Part shown: piece by piece, positions 1 to 7,332 of the stretch
Layout of the letters: each line of letters begins with the position of its first letter
Position numbering within the stretch: the stretch's first letter is position 1
Source: Novosphingobium sp.
Lineage (GTDB): Bacteria; Pseudomonadota; Alphaproteobacteria; Sphingomonadales; Sphingomonadaceae
NCBI GenBank assembly: GCA_020853995.1
Contig: JADYXV010000012.1
Coordinates: 1 to 14,479, forward strand
Direction of reading: 5' to 3'
DNA: 14,479 bases
The notes under the pieces: model-generated
The model's database searches: none
Seen by the model: the letters and a program-made list of their open reading frames with translations, nothing else
Told to the model about the DNA's origin: nothing
Program-made: the position numbers and the translations under genes

Positions 1-2
1 AT

Positions 3-1007
3 CGCGGGCAAGTGGGCAACAGCCGCAATCTGGGCACGCGTTATGAATGCACGGCGGCAGATAAAGTCTGGTCGCCATTGCCGATTTTCCACATCGCGGG
101 CATTCTCCCGATGACCATGATCCTCGATCGCGGCGGCTGCTATATGACCGTGCCGCATTTCGAACCGGGTCTGGCGCTGGAAATGCTGGGGCGTGAAGGG
201 GCAACAATTGCCTATCCCAGCTTTGTCACGATCATGCAGGATCTGATCAATCACCCGTCGTTTGCGCAAACAGATTTGTCGCGGCTGCGCGTGATGAATT
301 CCAACTTTGCCGTTCAGCCCGCATGGATCAAGGAAGCGGTCAAAGCCGCCATGCCGCACACCATCCAGGTCGGCACATATGGCCTGACCGAGGCGGCGGG
401 CACGGTTTCGACCAGCCGGTTAAACGACAGCTACGAAACCCGCACCGAACGCTGCGGTTATCCACTGGATGAATGGGAAGTGCGTATTCTTGATGCCGAA
501 ACCGGCGCGCCGTGCGGCACAGGAGAGCGTGGCGAGATCGTGCTGCGCAGCCCCAACATGCTCAAAGGCTATTACAACGCACCTGAAAAAACCGCCGAAG
601 CTTTGCGCGATGGTTGGTTTCATACCGGAGACGTTGGCTCCATCGATGCCGATGGCAACGTGATGTTCCATGGCCGCACCAAGGATATGCTGAAGGTGGG
701 CGGCGAAAATGTCGCTGCCGCTGAAATCGAGGCGATGCTGCAATCGCATCCGGCGGTGAAACTGGCGCAAGTGGTGGGTCTGCCCGATACCCGCTATGTC
801 GAAGTGCCAGCAGCCTTTGTCGAACTGGTCGATGGGCAAAGCGCTTCAGAGGCCGAACTGATTGCCCATTGCAAAGGCAAACTGGCCAGCTTCAAGATCC
901 CGCGTCACGTCCGCGTGATCGAAGAATGGCCGATGTCGACCTCGAAGATCCAGAAGTTCAAACTGCGCGATATGCTGATCGCGGAATTGCAGCCCGACGC
1001 CGTGTAA
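3..1007 (+). CDS. Acyl-CoA synthetase (class I adenylate-forming ligase), 5' partial
   Basis: This is the C-terminal part of an ATP-dependent acyl-CoA synthetase, which activates a carboxylic acid to an acyl-adenylate and then to an acyl-CoA thioester in the cytoplasm. The frame is open to the left edge, so the GTG at 12 is probably not the start. About 180-200 residues, including the Ser/Thr/Gly-rich ATP P-loop, should lie outside the window. Visible signatures are SPLPIFHIAGI near the left end, the A5 motif YGLTEAAG (from base 378), the A7 motif GWFHTGD, the A8 hinge starting GRTKDMLKVGGEN (base 672), and the A10 motif PMSTSKIQKFKLR (base 930), whose Lys at 945 is the expected catalytic lysine. 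The C-terminal lid domain is complete and ends in TAA. It converges on the CoA-transferase gene; both are CoA-thioester enzymes. The family is clear, but the substrate (fatty, aromatic or alicyclic acid) is not. Confidence 0.9.
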   Translation, partial: RGQVGNSRNLGTRYECTAADKVWSPLPIFHIAGILPMTMILDRGGCYMTVPHFEPGLALEMLGREGATIAYPSFVTIMQDLINHPSFAQTDLSRLRVMNSNFAVQPAWIKEAVKAAMPHTIQVGTYGLTEAAGTVSTSRLNDSYETRTERCGYPLDEWEVRILDAETGAPCGTGERGEIVLRSPNMLKGYYNAPEKTAEALRDGWFHTGDVGSIDADGNVMFHGRTKDMLKVGGENVAAAEIEAMLQSHPAVKLAQVVGLPDTRYVEVPAAFVELVDGQSASEAELIAHCKGKLASFKIPRHVRVIEEWPMSTSKIQKFKLRDMLIAELQPDAV

Positions 1008-1018
1008 CGGCATCGGGC
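992..1018. terminator. Stem-loop at the convergent 3' ends, possible terminator
   Basis: An imperfect inverted repeat spans the ligase stop codon. The 11-base arms GCCCGACGCCG (992-1002) and CGGCATCGGGC (1008-1018) can pair with one C.A mismatch around the loop TGTAA. It lies between two convergent genes that end only 20 bp apart, where a bidirectional terminator would be expected. No convincing T-tract follows on either strand, so it is not a textbook intrinsic terminator. Confidence 0.35.
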
Positions 1019-1027
1019 GTCAAGCCT

Positions 1028-2230
1028 TTATGAAATCACCGCGCCGCTTTCTTTCATGGCGGCAATCTCGGAATCGCTAAAGCCTGCTTCTGTCAGCACC
1101 GCGTGATTATCTGCGCCCAGCACCGGTCCGGGATCACCAATAGCTCCCGGAGTGCCGGAAAATGCAGTGGGGATGCCGGGGAACCGCAGGCGTCCGGCCT
1201 CTGTCTCGCGCTCTTCCCAGAAGCCGGTCTGCTCAAGATGCGGATCACGCAGGAGATCGGTCAGCGATGCAATCGGCGTGGCGGGGATTTCGGCCCGCCG
1301 GAACAGCGCCATCCAGTCCTCGGTTGATCGCGTTTCCATCTCGCGTTCCACTTGGGCCAGCACCGTGGTGATGTTCTCGGTCCGGCTGCGCAAGGAAGCA
1401 AACATCGGGTCTTTCGACCAGTCCGGATTGCCCAGTTCGCGGAAGAATGCCTGCCACTGCTTGTCGTTGTAAATCATCACCCCGACATAGCCATCGGCGG
1501 TGCGATAGGGCCTGCGCGATGGCGATGTGGCGCGCGGATATTCAGGCGGACCCATTGGCGGTTCAAACAGCGATCCGCAAAGATGCTCGACCGATGCAAA
1601 GGAAACCATCGTTTCGAACATCGGCACTTCAATCTCCTGGCCTTCTCCGCTGCGTTCCCGCGCAAACAAGGCGGCGATCACGGCATAGGCCCCGGTCAGA
1701 CCGCTGACCTTGTCGGCAATCACGTTGGCCGAATAGGTCGGCTCGCCGCCCGACAGGCGCGCTTGCAGATCGACAATGCCTGATGCGGCCTGCACGATAT
1801 CGTCATAGGCGGGATAATCACGATACGGCCCATTGCGCCCATAACCATAAAGATTGGCGTAGATGATCTTTGGATTGGCAGCATACAGCGCGGCATAGTC
1901 CAGCCCCAGCCGCGATATGGCCTGCGCACGCATGGAATGGATGAACACATCCGCGCTTGCTGCAAGCCGCAGCACCGCATCGCGCGCCGCAGGTCGCTTG
2001 AGATCAAGCGCAAGGCTGCGCTTGCCTCGATTGACGTTGAGGAACATCGCGCCGCGCGATGAATCAGGGCCTGGGGGGATGGCGCGGGTGGTATCGCCGC
2101 TTGGCCCCTCGATCTTGATCACGTCTGCGCCCAGATCGGCAAAGATCTGGGTGGCATACGGCCCCATCAACACGCTGGTCAGATCCAGGATGCGCACGCC
2201 GGCAAGTGGGCCTTTTCCCCGCCCGCTCAT
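1028..2230 (-). CDS. CaiB/BaiF (class III) CoA-transferase
   Basis: A class III CoA-transferase moves CoA between carboxylic acids through an aspartyl-CoA thioester. The protein is about 400 residues, the usual size. The N-terminal block PLAGVRILDLTSVLMGPYA, the following FADLGADVIKIEGPSGD and the stretch NVNRGKRSLALDLK are typical of the family. The Asp in ANVIADKVSG (residue 176 counting from the upstream GTG, 173 from the chosen start) aligns by spacing and context with the catalytic Asp169 of formyl-CoA transferase. I prefer the ATG at 2230. A GTG at 2239 adds three residues (MGP) but has no better ribosome site. The gene directly follows tetR on the same strand, and a 17-bp tandem duplication sits at their junction. 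The substrate is unknown; in context it may transfer CoA to a pathway acid in parallel with the ligase. Confidence 0.9.
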   Translation of the reverse strand: MSGRGKGPLAGVRILDLTSVLMGPYATQIFADLGADVIKIEGPSGDTTRAIPPGPDSSRGAMFLNVNRGKRSLALDLKRPAARDAVLRLAASADVFIHSMRAQAISRLGLDYAALYAANPKIIYANLYGYGRNGPYRDYPAYDDIVQAASGIVDLQARLSGGEPTYSANVIADKVSGLTGAYAVIAALFARERSGEGQEIEVPMFETMVSFASVEHLCGSLFEPPMGPPEYPRATSPSRRPYRTADGYVGVMIYNDKQWQAFFRELGNPDWSKDPMFASLRSRTENITTVLAQVEREMETRSTEDWMALFRRAEIPATPIASLTDLLRDPHLEQTGFWEERETEAGRLRFPGIPTAFSGTPGAIGDPGPVLGADNHAVLTEAGFSDSEIAAMKESGAVIS

Positions 2231-2249
2231 TGGCCCCACCCGCTCATTG
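2216..2249. repeat. 17-bp tandem duplication at the tetR/CoA-transferase junction
   Basis: Two adjacent 17-bp copies, TCCCCGCCCGCTCATTG (2216-2232) and GCCCCACCCGCTCATTG (2233-2249), match at 15 of 17 positions. Read on the minus strand, each contains CAATGAGCGGG. The first copy met by transcription (2233-2249) supplies the TGA stop of tetR within ATGA, and the second supplies the ATG start of the CoA-transferase. The ancestral junction was probably a single overlapping ATGA stop/start that was split by the duplication. Confidence 0.8.
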
Positions 2250-2900
2250 TTCGGTCTTCATTGTCATTCCAGTTCCTTGTCCTGGGCGCAGGGCAATCAC
2301 GCTCATCTCCAGAAAATCCAGCAATGGTTCAATCAGGCTCTTGTCCATTGCGCCTGTCAGGCTGGCAATCTGTATGCCCTCCATCAGGATTTGCGACAAC
2401 GCCATGGCAAGCCGCAGGCGCTCGGGCTCTTGCACCCAGTCGGGATAGAGTTGTCCGGCCAGCGCCTGAAACTTCTGCGTCAATTCGGCTTGCAACGGCA
2501 ACAGGATTTCGGCCAGCGCAGCATCGGTGCGCGCGGCCATCGCCAGTTCCTGAAACGCGATAAAGCCCGGCTTTTGCAACTGCTGCCAATAATCACGCAC
2601 CATTGCGCGCACATCACCTACATGGGCCTGTGATGCCCGCCGGAAAGCTTTGAGCCGCCGTTCATGCAATTCGACAATCGTCGCGCGGATCAACGCATCG
2701 CCGCTCGCGAAATGGTGCAGCATGGCCCCGCGTGAAAGCCCGGCTTCTGCCGCCACCATCGGCGTTACCGTATTGGCATAGCCATGCTGCACGAGACACC
2801 GGATCGTGGCATCGATCAACCGCGCGCGGGTTGCCGCACTTTTCAGCGACTGACGGCCCGGCTCGGTCTTGGCATTGCCCTGCTTTGCTTGTGTCGCCAT
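2244..2900 (-). CDS. TetR/AcrR-family transcriptional regulator
   Basis: A 218-residue TetR-family regulator with an N-terminal DNA-binding domain and an alpha-helical ligand domain. After a basic, probably disordered leader of about 20 residues comes helix 1 (RARLIDATIRCLVQHGYANT). The helix-turn-helix follows at about residues 45-64, with VTPMVAAEAGLSRGAMLHHF, a close fit to the TetR signature including the final HHF. The rest is helical and variable, as expected of an inducer-binding domain. The ATG at 2900 has a weak GGAA-type ribosome site. The gene is divergent from the SDR operon and co-directional with the CoA-transferase. An AT-flanked palindrome about 110 bp upstream is a strong operator candidate, and a second copy of it precedes the other Rieske operon. 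Repression relieved by a pathway CoA ester or substrate is the likely mode, by inference from the family. Confidence 0.92.
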   Translation of the reverse strand: MATQAKQGNAKTEPGRQSLKSAATRARLIDATIRCLVQHGYANTVTPMVAAEAGLSRGAMLHHFASGDALIRATIVELHERRLKAFRRASQAHVGDVRAMVRDYWQQLQKPGFIAFQELAMAARTDAALAEILLPLQAELTQKFQALAGQLYPDWVQEPERLRLAMALSQILMEGIQIASLTGAMDKSLIEPLLDFLEMSVIALRPGQGTGMTMKTEQ

Positions 2901-3008
2901 GCGTTTCCATGCGCCGCCGTGCGGCTTCTCCCCGTGCCGCTCTGTACGGCTGATGTCTTGGCGTTCACCGCTGCTGGCGGCTCGCGTCAGGGCTTAATGC
3001 GGCACCAT

Positions 3009-3034
3009 AAAAAAGCATGCAAGCATGTTTTTTT
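3009..3034. promoter_or_regulatory. Candidate TetR operator, tetR/SDR divergent region
   Basis: A near-perfect palindrome lies in the 295-bp gap between tetR and the SDR gene. Arms AAAAAAGCATGC (3009-3020) and GCATGTTTTTTT (3023-3034) flank a central AA and are complementary at 11 of 12 positions. On the minus strand a weak promoter, TTGCAT (3017-3022), 17 bp, CATTAA (2994-2999), would overlap it and could drive tetR. On the plus strand TTGCAC (3036-3041), 16 bp, TAGAGT (3058-3063) is a weak candidate for the SDR operon. The same core and AT flank recur at 12054-12075. The rest of the gap holds only a 13-bp direct repeat and no recognisable gene. Confidence 0.65.
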
Positions 3035-3038
3035 GTTG

Positions 3039-3167
3039 CACTCCCGATGATAGCCAATAGAGTAGGTGCCCTGGGAGAATGGATGAGGCAAAGCGGCGCA
3101 GCATCGGTGCTGATGCAGATTGCCTTGTGGTCTGATGGCCTCGGCCTGCCGCTCCACTCCCGATGAT
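3039..3167 (+). repeat. 13-bp direct repeat flanking the SDR leader
   Basis: CACTCCCGATGAT occurs at 3039-3051, directly after the operator palindrome, and again exactly at 3155-3167, shortly before the SDR start codon. The copies are 116 bp apart start to start. The second copy contains the upstream ATG at 3163 that makes the SDR frame look longer than it probably is. The repeat may be a second regulator site or a remnant of a local duplication; no function is evident. Confidence 0.45.
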
Positions 3168-3195
3168 TGCGCGTTGCGTTGGGAAAGGATTGTTC

Positions 3196-3957
3196 ATGGA
3201 TCTCGGGCTGCAGGGAAAGAAGGCCATCGTCGTTGGCGGCGCGCGCGGAATCGGCTTTGCCGTTGCCGAAGTGCTGGCCCGCGAAGGCTGTGACATTGCG
3301 CTCAGCGCGCGCGGCGAAGATTCGGTCAAGGACGCGGTGGCATCCCTTTCCCGCTATGGCACCAAAGTCATCGGCAAGCCGGTGAATGTGCGCAAGGCCG
3401 ATGAGTATAAAGAGTGGCTCGCATGGGCAATTGAAGCCCTTGATGGCGTGGATGTGGTCATCCCGCTCACCTCTGCCGGCAGCGGCATTGGCAGCGACAA
3501 ATACTGGTCCAACGCGTTTGAAACCGATGTGATGGGGCCGGTCCGCGCGGTCGAGGCGGCAATTCCGCATATGACCGAACAAGGCTCCGGCTCAATCGTT
3601 CTGGTCGCCACCACCTCGGCGCTTGAGGCAATGGGCGGCCCGCAGGCTTACAACGCGATGAAGGCCTCGCTCATTACCTATGGCAAGCAACTCGCGCTCG
3701 CTCACGGCAAGGATGGCATCCGCGTCAATGTCGTATCGCCCGGCCCCGTCGAATTCGAGGGCGGCAACTGGGACATGATCAAGGGCACGATGGAAAAGTT
3801 CTACGCCTCGCAATTGCGCCAGCAGCCGATGGGCCGCCTTGGCAAACCTGAAGAAATCGCCCGCGCCATCGTGTTCCTCGCCAGTGAAGCGGCAAGCTGG
3901 TGCAGCGGCTCGCACCTCGTGGTCGATGGCGGCTTTACCAACCGGACTCACTTCTGA
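3196..3957 (+). CDS. SDR-family NAD(P)-dependent oxidoreductase
   Basis: A classical short-chain dehydrogenase/reductase of 253 residues, the usual size, interconverting an alcohol and a ketone with NAD(P). The Rossmann glycine motif is GGARGIG (14-20). The active-site pair is Tyr152 and Lys156 in YNAMKAS, and a Thr/Ser cluster (ATTSA, 138-142) supplies the catalytic hydroxyl. The usual NNAG motif is replaced by TSAG (92-95), which is unusual. The C-terminal VSPGPVEFEGG and LVVDGGF are standard. I chose the ATG at 3196 because AAGGA lies 8-9 bases upstream and MDLGLQGKKAIVVGG is a normal SDR beginning; an in-frame ATG at 3163 would add 11 unlikely residues. First gene of a six-gene operon; its stop overlaps the next start (TGATG). 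It probably oxidises a hydroxylated intermediate for the downstream dehydrogenase complex (inference). Confidence 0.93.
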   Translation: MDLGLQGKKAIVVGGARGIGFAVAEVLAREGCDIALSARGEDSVKDAVASLSRYGTKVIGKPVNVRKADEYKEWLAWAIEALDGVDVVIPLTSAGSGIGSDKYWSNAFETDVMGPVRAVEAAIPHMTEQGSGSIVLVATTSALEAMGGPQAYNAMKASLITYGKQLALAHGKDGIRVNVVSPGPVEFEGGNWDMIKGTMEKFYASQLRQQPMGRLGKPEEIARAIVFLASEAASWCSGSHLVVDGGFTNRTHF

Positions 3958-5306
3958 TGTGGGACACAGCGCGCATGGACGTAAAGCGCGTCGTCGATGT
4001 GATCCGCGTTGATCCGGAAACCTGCACGACGCGCACGCCGGTGGAAAAGGCTCCGGACCCGGAACTTGGCACCGAAGTGATTCCCGCAGCCCGTTATTAC
4101 TCCGAAGAGTTCATGAAGCTGGAGTGGGAGCGGATCTGGACCAAGGTCTGGCTGCTGGGCGGACGGGCTGACGACATCCCCGAACCCGGCGATTACATCT
4201 GCACCGATATCGGCAAGGAATCGGTGCTGATCGTGCGCCAGCACGATGGCAGCTTGCGCGCATTTCCCAACGTCTGCCTGCATCGCGGCAACCGCTTGCG
4301 GCCCGAAGGCCTTGGCAATGCTGAACAGTTCCGCTGCATGTACCATCACTGGACTTATGGGCTGGACGGCGCGATCGAACGCCTGCCCGATCTGTGCACG
4401 TTCCAGCAGGGCGGGCCTCCGGGCATGACCTTGCCCAGCCTGCCGTGCACGCAATGGAACAGCTTTGTCTGGTTCTCGCTCAACCCCGATGTCGAACCTT
4501 TCGACGATTACATCGCGCCGCTGAAAGAGCATCTTGAGCCCTATCATCCTGAACGCATGGCGTGGAAACGCGATGTGACGGTGGAATGGGACTGCAACTG
4601 GAAGGCGTCGGTGGATGCCTTTAATGAAACGTACCACGTCCAGGGCATCCACCCGCAATTGCTGTGGTATCTTGATGACGTGAACGTGCAGATCGACTGC
4701 TACGAACGCCACAATCGCTATCTGATCCCGTTCGCCACCATTTCCCCGCGCGTGGCCATGCCAAGCCAGATCCCGCCTGCAATTGATGAAATCATGCGCA
4801 ATGCAGGCATGGACCCGGCCGAATACGAAGGCCGGATCAGCGATATCCGCCGCGATGTGCAATTGTTCAAACGCAAGCACGGCGCGTCGCAGGGCAAGGA
4901 TTATTCGGCGCTCAACGATGATCAGTTGACCGACGATTATCACTACATGATCTTCCCCAACCTTGCGCTGAACGTCCACGCCGATGATGTGCTGATGTTC
5001 CGTCAGCGCCCCCACGCAACCGATCCCAACAAGATGCTTTATGATGTCTGGGTGTTCGAACTGGTGCCGCAGGGTGAGGAATGGCCCGAACGCGTGAAGC
5101 ATCGCCGCTTCAAGCATGGCGACCGCAGCATCGGGCAAGTCCTCGATCAGGACGCCTATAACCTGCCGACGGTGCAACTGGGCATGAAGTCTGACAGCTT
5201 CCCCGGCCTGTGGATCGGTGAACAGGAATTGCGCATCCGCCACTTCCACAAGGTGCTGGACGATTACATCTACGGCCCCGGCGGCAAATCCCCGGACGAT
5301 ATCTGA
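3957..5306 (+). CDS. Rieske [2Fe-2S] non-heme iron oxygenase, alpha subunit
   Basis: The catalytic alpha subunit of a Rieske oxygenase, 449 residues, for hydroxylation, dihydroxylation or O/N-demethylation with O2. The Rieske cluster motif is C107-x-H109-x17-C127-x2-H130 (CLHRGN ... CMYHHW). The mononuclear iron site is in DAFNETYHVQGIH, with His227 and His232 as ligands. The acidic residue three before His227, the electron bridge to the neighbouring subunit, is Glu224 rather than the more familiar Asp. No beta subunit, ferredoxin or reductase gene is adjacent, so electrons must come from elsewhere. The ATG at 3957 overlaps the SDR stop and has no clear Shine-Dalgarno, suggesting translational coupling; an in-frame ATG at 3975 is the alternative. 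Only 11 bp separate it from the E1-alpha gene. The substrate cannot be inferred. Confidence 0.93.
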   Translation: MWDTARMDVKRVVDVIRVDPETCTTRTPVEKAPDPELGTEVIPAARYYSEEFMKLEWERIWTKVWLLGGRADDIPEPGDYICTDIGKESVLIVRQHDGSLRAFPNVCLHRGNRLRPEGLGNAEQFRCMYHHWTYGLDGAIERLPDLCTFQQGGPPGMTLPSLPCTQWNSFVWFSLNPDVEPFDDYIAPLKEHLEPYHPERMAWKRDVTVEWDCNWKASVDAFNETYHVQGIHPQLLWYLDDVNVQIDCYERHNRYLIPFATISPRVAMPSQIPPAIDEIMRNAGMDPAEYEGRISDIRRDVQLFKRKHGASQGKDYSALNDDQLTDDYHYMIFPNLALNVHADDVLMFRQRPHATDPNKMLYDVWVFELVPQGEEWPERVKHRRFKHGDRSIGQVLDQDAYNLPTVQLGMKSDSFPGLWIGEQELRIRHFHKVLDDYIYGPGGKSPDDI

Positions 5307-5317
5307 GAGGAACAGGC

Positions 5318-6295
5318 ATGTTGCAACTGGGCCATGACCAGTTGCTCGGCGCTTACCGGCGCATGAGCACGATCCGCGCGTTCGAAGAACGTCTGCACGA
5401 TGAAATCAAGACCGGCGAGATCGGTGGCTTCACGCATCTTTATGCAGGGCAGGAAGCAGTGGCCGTCGGCATTTGCGACCAGCTGACAGTTGATGACAAG
5501 ATCGTTTCCACTCACCGCGGCCACGGGCATTGCATTGCCAAGGGCTGCGATGTGAAAGGCATGATGCTCGAAATCTATGGCAAAGCCGATGGCCTGTGCA
5601 AGGGACGGGCAGGATCGATGCACATCGCCGATCTTGAGGTCGGCATGCTGGGGGCCAACGGCATTGTCGGCGGCGGCGCACCGCAGGCGGTGGGCGCTGC
5701 GCTGGCGGCCAAGATGGATGGCAAGGGCCGCGTCGGCATTGCCTTTTCCGGCGATGGTGCTTGCAATCAGGGCACCACGTTCGAAGCGATGAACCTTGCT
5801 GTCGTGACGAAGGCACCTGCGATCTTCGTGTTCGAAAACAATCATTATTCCGAACATACCGGCGTTGATTATGCTGTCGGCACGGCCAAGGATATCGCCA
5901 GCCGTGCCGAGGCTTTCGGCATGAAAGTCTGGCGCGCCAACGGATGCGATTTCTTCGATACCTTTGAACAGTTCCGCGATCTTCTCGAATATGTCCGTGC
6001 CGGAAACGGGCCAGCGGCCATCGAACTCGATACCGAACGCTTCTATGGCCACTTCGAAGGCGATCCGCAGCGTTATCGTGGCTCCGGCGAACTCGACCGT
6101 ATCCGTGAAGAGCGCGATTGCCTCAAGGCGTTCCGCAAGGTCGTAACAGACGCGGCACTGCTGACCGACGCCGAAATGGACGCCATCGATGATGAGGTGC
6201 GGATCCTGATTGATGAAGCCGTCGCACAGGCGCGGGCCGGGGCCGATCCTGATCCGGCAACCGTCGCCGACGATGTTTACGCCGAATATTACTGA
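5318..6295 (+). CDS. Thiamine-PP dehydrogenase E1 component, alpha subunit (acetoin/pyruvate type)
   Basis: The alpha subunit of a heterotetrameric E1, which uses thiamine pyrophosphate to decarboxylate a 2-oxo acid or cleave an alpha-hydroxyketone before acyl transfer to lipoyl-E2. It is 325 residues. The TPP/Mg motif runs from GDGACNQG (145-152) to the closing Asn pair in FENNHYSE (174-175). STHRGHGHCIAKG (64-76), GRAGSMHIAD (97-106) and GANGIVGGGAPQAVGAA (112-128) match the PdhA/AcoA family. The start has a good GAGGAA ribosome site. The size, and a partner beta subunit without a lipoyl domain, argue against the housekeeping alphaproteobacterial pyruvate dehydrogenase (whose PdhB usually carries one) and favour an AcoA-like enzyme. 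It lies 12 bp before the beta subunit. Confidence 0.92.
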   Translation: MLQLGHDQLLGAYRRMSTIRAFEERLHDEIKTGEIGGFTHLYAGQEAVAVGICDQLTVDDKIVSTHRGHGHCIAKGCDVKGMMLEIYGKADGLCKGRAGSMHIADLEVGMLGANGIVGGGAPQAVGAALAAKMDGKGRVGIAFSGDGACNQGTTFEAMNLAVVTKAPAIFVFENNHYSEHTGVDYAVGTAKDIASRAEAFGMKVWRANGCDFFDTFEQFRDLLEYVRAGNGPAAIELDTERFYGHFEGDPQRYRGSGELDRIREERDCLKAFRKVVTDAALLTDAEMDAIDDEVRILIDEAVAQARAGADPDPATVADDVYAEYY

Positions 6296-6307
6296 GGATT
6301 TGCGACA

Positions 6308-7318
6308 ATGGCTGTGATGAACATTCGCGAAGCAATCCTGCGCACCCTGCACGACGAGATGGAGCGCGATGGCGATATCCTTGTGTTGGGCGAAGATGTG
6401 GTGGGCGGCAACGGCACCGCCGGCGGGCCGGAGGCCATCGGCGGCATCTGGGGCACGACCGGCGGCCTGTGGGAAAAGTTCGGCCCCAACCGCGTGATTG
6501 ATACCCCCATATCGGAAAGCGCGATTATCGGCGCTGCGGCAGGCGCTGCGCTGGCGGGCAAACGTCCGGTTGCCGAACTGATGTTTGCCGATTTCGTGGG
6601 CGTCAGCCTGGACCAGTTGTGGAACCAGATGGCCAAGTTCCGCTATATGTTTGGCGGCAAGACCAAATGCCCCGCAGTGGTGCGCATGGTCTATGGCGCG
6701 GGCATGCAGACGGCGGCACAGCACAGCCAGTCGGTCTACGCCCTGCTCACCGCCATGCCCGGCCTCAAGGTGGTGCTGCCCACCACGCCCGCCGATGCCA
6801 AAGGCTTGCTCACCGAAGCCCTGCGCGGCGATGATCCTGTGATGTTCTTTGAACACAAGGCGCTTTACGGCGTGAAGGGCGAAGTGCCCGACGGCGATTA
6901 CCGTATCCCGTTTGGCCAAGCCCGGATGGTGCGTGAAGGCGGCGATGTTACGGTGGTTGCCTGTGGCCGCATGGTCAACTTCTCCGAAAAGGCGGCTGAC
7001 AAGCTGGCCGCCGATGGCATCGGCGTTGATCTGATCGATCTGCGCACCACCAGCCCGCTGGATGAAGACGCGATCCTTGATTCGGTGGAGCAGACCGGGC
7101 GCTTGGTCGTGGTGGATGAAAGCCCGCCGCGTTGCAGCCTTGCTGCCGATATCGCGGCGCTGGTCGCCACGCGCGCTTTCACCAGTCTGAAGGCTCCGCC
7201 TGAAATGATCACCGGCCCGCACGCGCCGATCCCGTTTTCGCGCGTGCTTGAACGGGCATGGCTGCCATCGCCGCAGACCATCGAGGGTGCGGTCCGTCGC
7301 ACCCTTGCGTTTCGTTGA
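6308..7318 (+). CDS. Thiamine-PP dehydrogenase E1 component, beta subunit (acetoin/pyruvate type)
   Basis: The beta subunit of the same E1, 336 residues, with an N-terminal pyrimidine-binding transketolase domain and a C-terminal transketolase domain. Typical blocks are LVLGEDVVGG near residue 27, IDTPISESAIIGAAAG, RPVAELMFADF, RMVYGAG and AQHSQS in the first half, then VVLPTTPADAKGLL, DPVMFFEHKALYG, VDLIDLRTTSPLDED and VVVDESPP in the second. GAGGA overlapping the preceding stop serves as ribosome site for the ATG at 6308. It begins directly with the catalytic domain; there is no N-terminal lipoyl domain, unlike the usual alphaproteobacterial PdhB. It must form an alpha2beta2 enzyme with the upstream gene. 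The E2 gene follows 14 bp downstream. Confidence 0.93.
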   Translation: MAVMNIREAILRTLHDEMERDGDILVLGEDVVGGNGTAGGPEAIGGIWGTTGGLWEKFGPNRVIDTPISESAIIGAAAGAALAGKRPVAELMFADFVGVSLDQLWNQMAKFRYMFGGKTKCPAVVRMVYGAGMQTAAQHSQSVYALLTAMPGLKVVLPTTPADAKGLLTEALRGDDPVMFFEHKALYGVKGEVPDGDYRIPFGQARMVREGGDVTVVACGRMVNFSEKAADKLAADGIGVDLIDLRTTSPLDEDAILDSVEQTGRLVVVDESPPRCSLAADIAALVATRAFTSLKAPPEMITGPHAPIPFSRVLERAWLPSPQTIEGAVRRTLAFR

Positions 7319-7332
7319 GCGGGGGGCAGACC

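Noticed and set aside
1917..2633. 238-codon plus-strand frame across the CoA-transferase and tetR genes
   Set aside because: It crosses two well-supported minus-strand genes and has no protein-family features.
3163..3195. Upstream ATG extending the SDR by 11 residues
   Set aside because: It falls within a 13-bp repeat, lacks a ribosome site, and the extra residues do not resemble an SDR start. The ATG at 3196 has AAGGA at good spacing.
3948..5249. 433-codon open frame on the minus strand
   Set aside because: Antisense to the first Rieske gene; the composition is typical of a mirror frame and no motif is present.
5270..7222. 650-codon open frame on the minus strand
   Set aside because: It lies antisense to the E1-alpha and E1-beta genes, which have clear family motifs. 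Its translation is His/Ala/Gly-rich without a recognisable domain, as expected from third-position GC bias.
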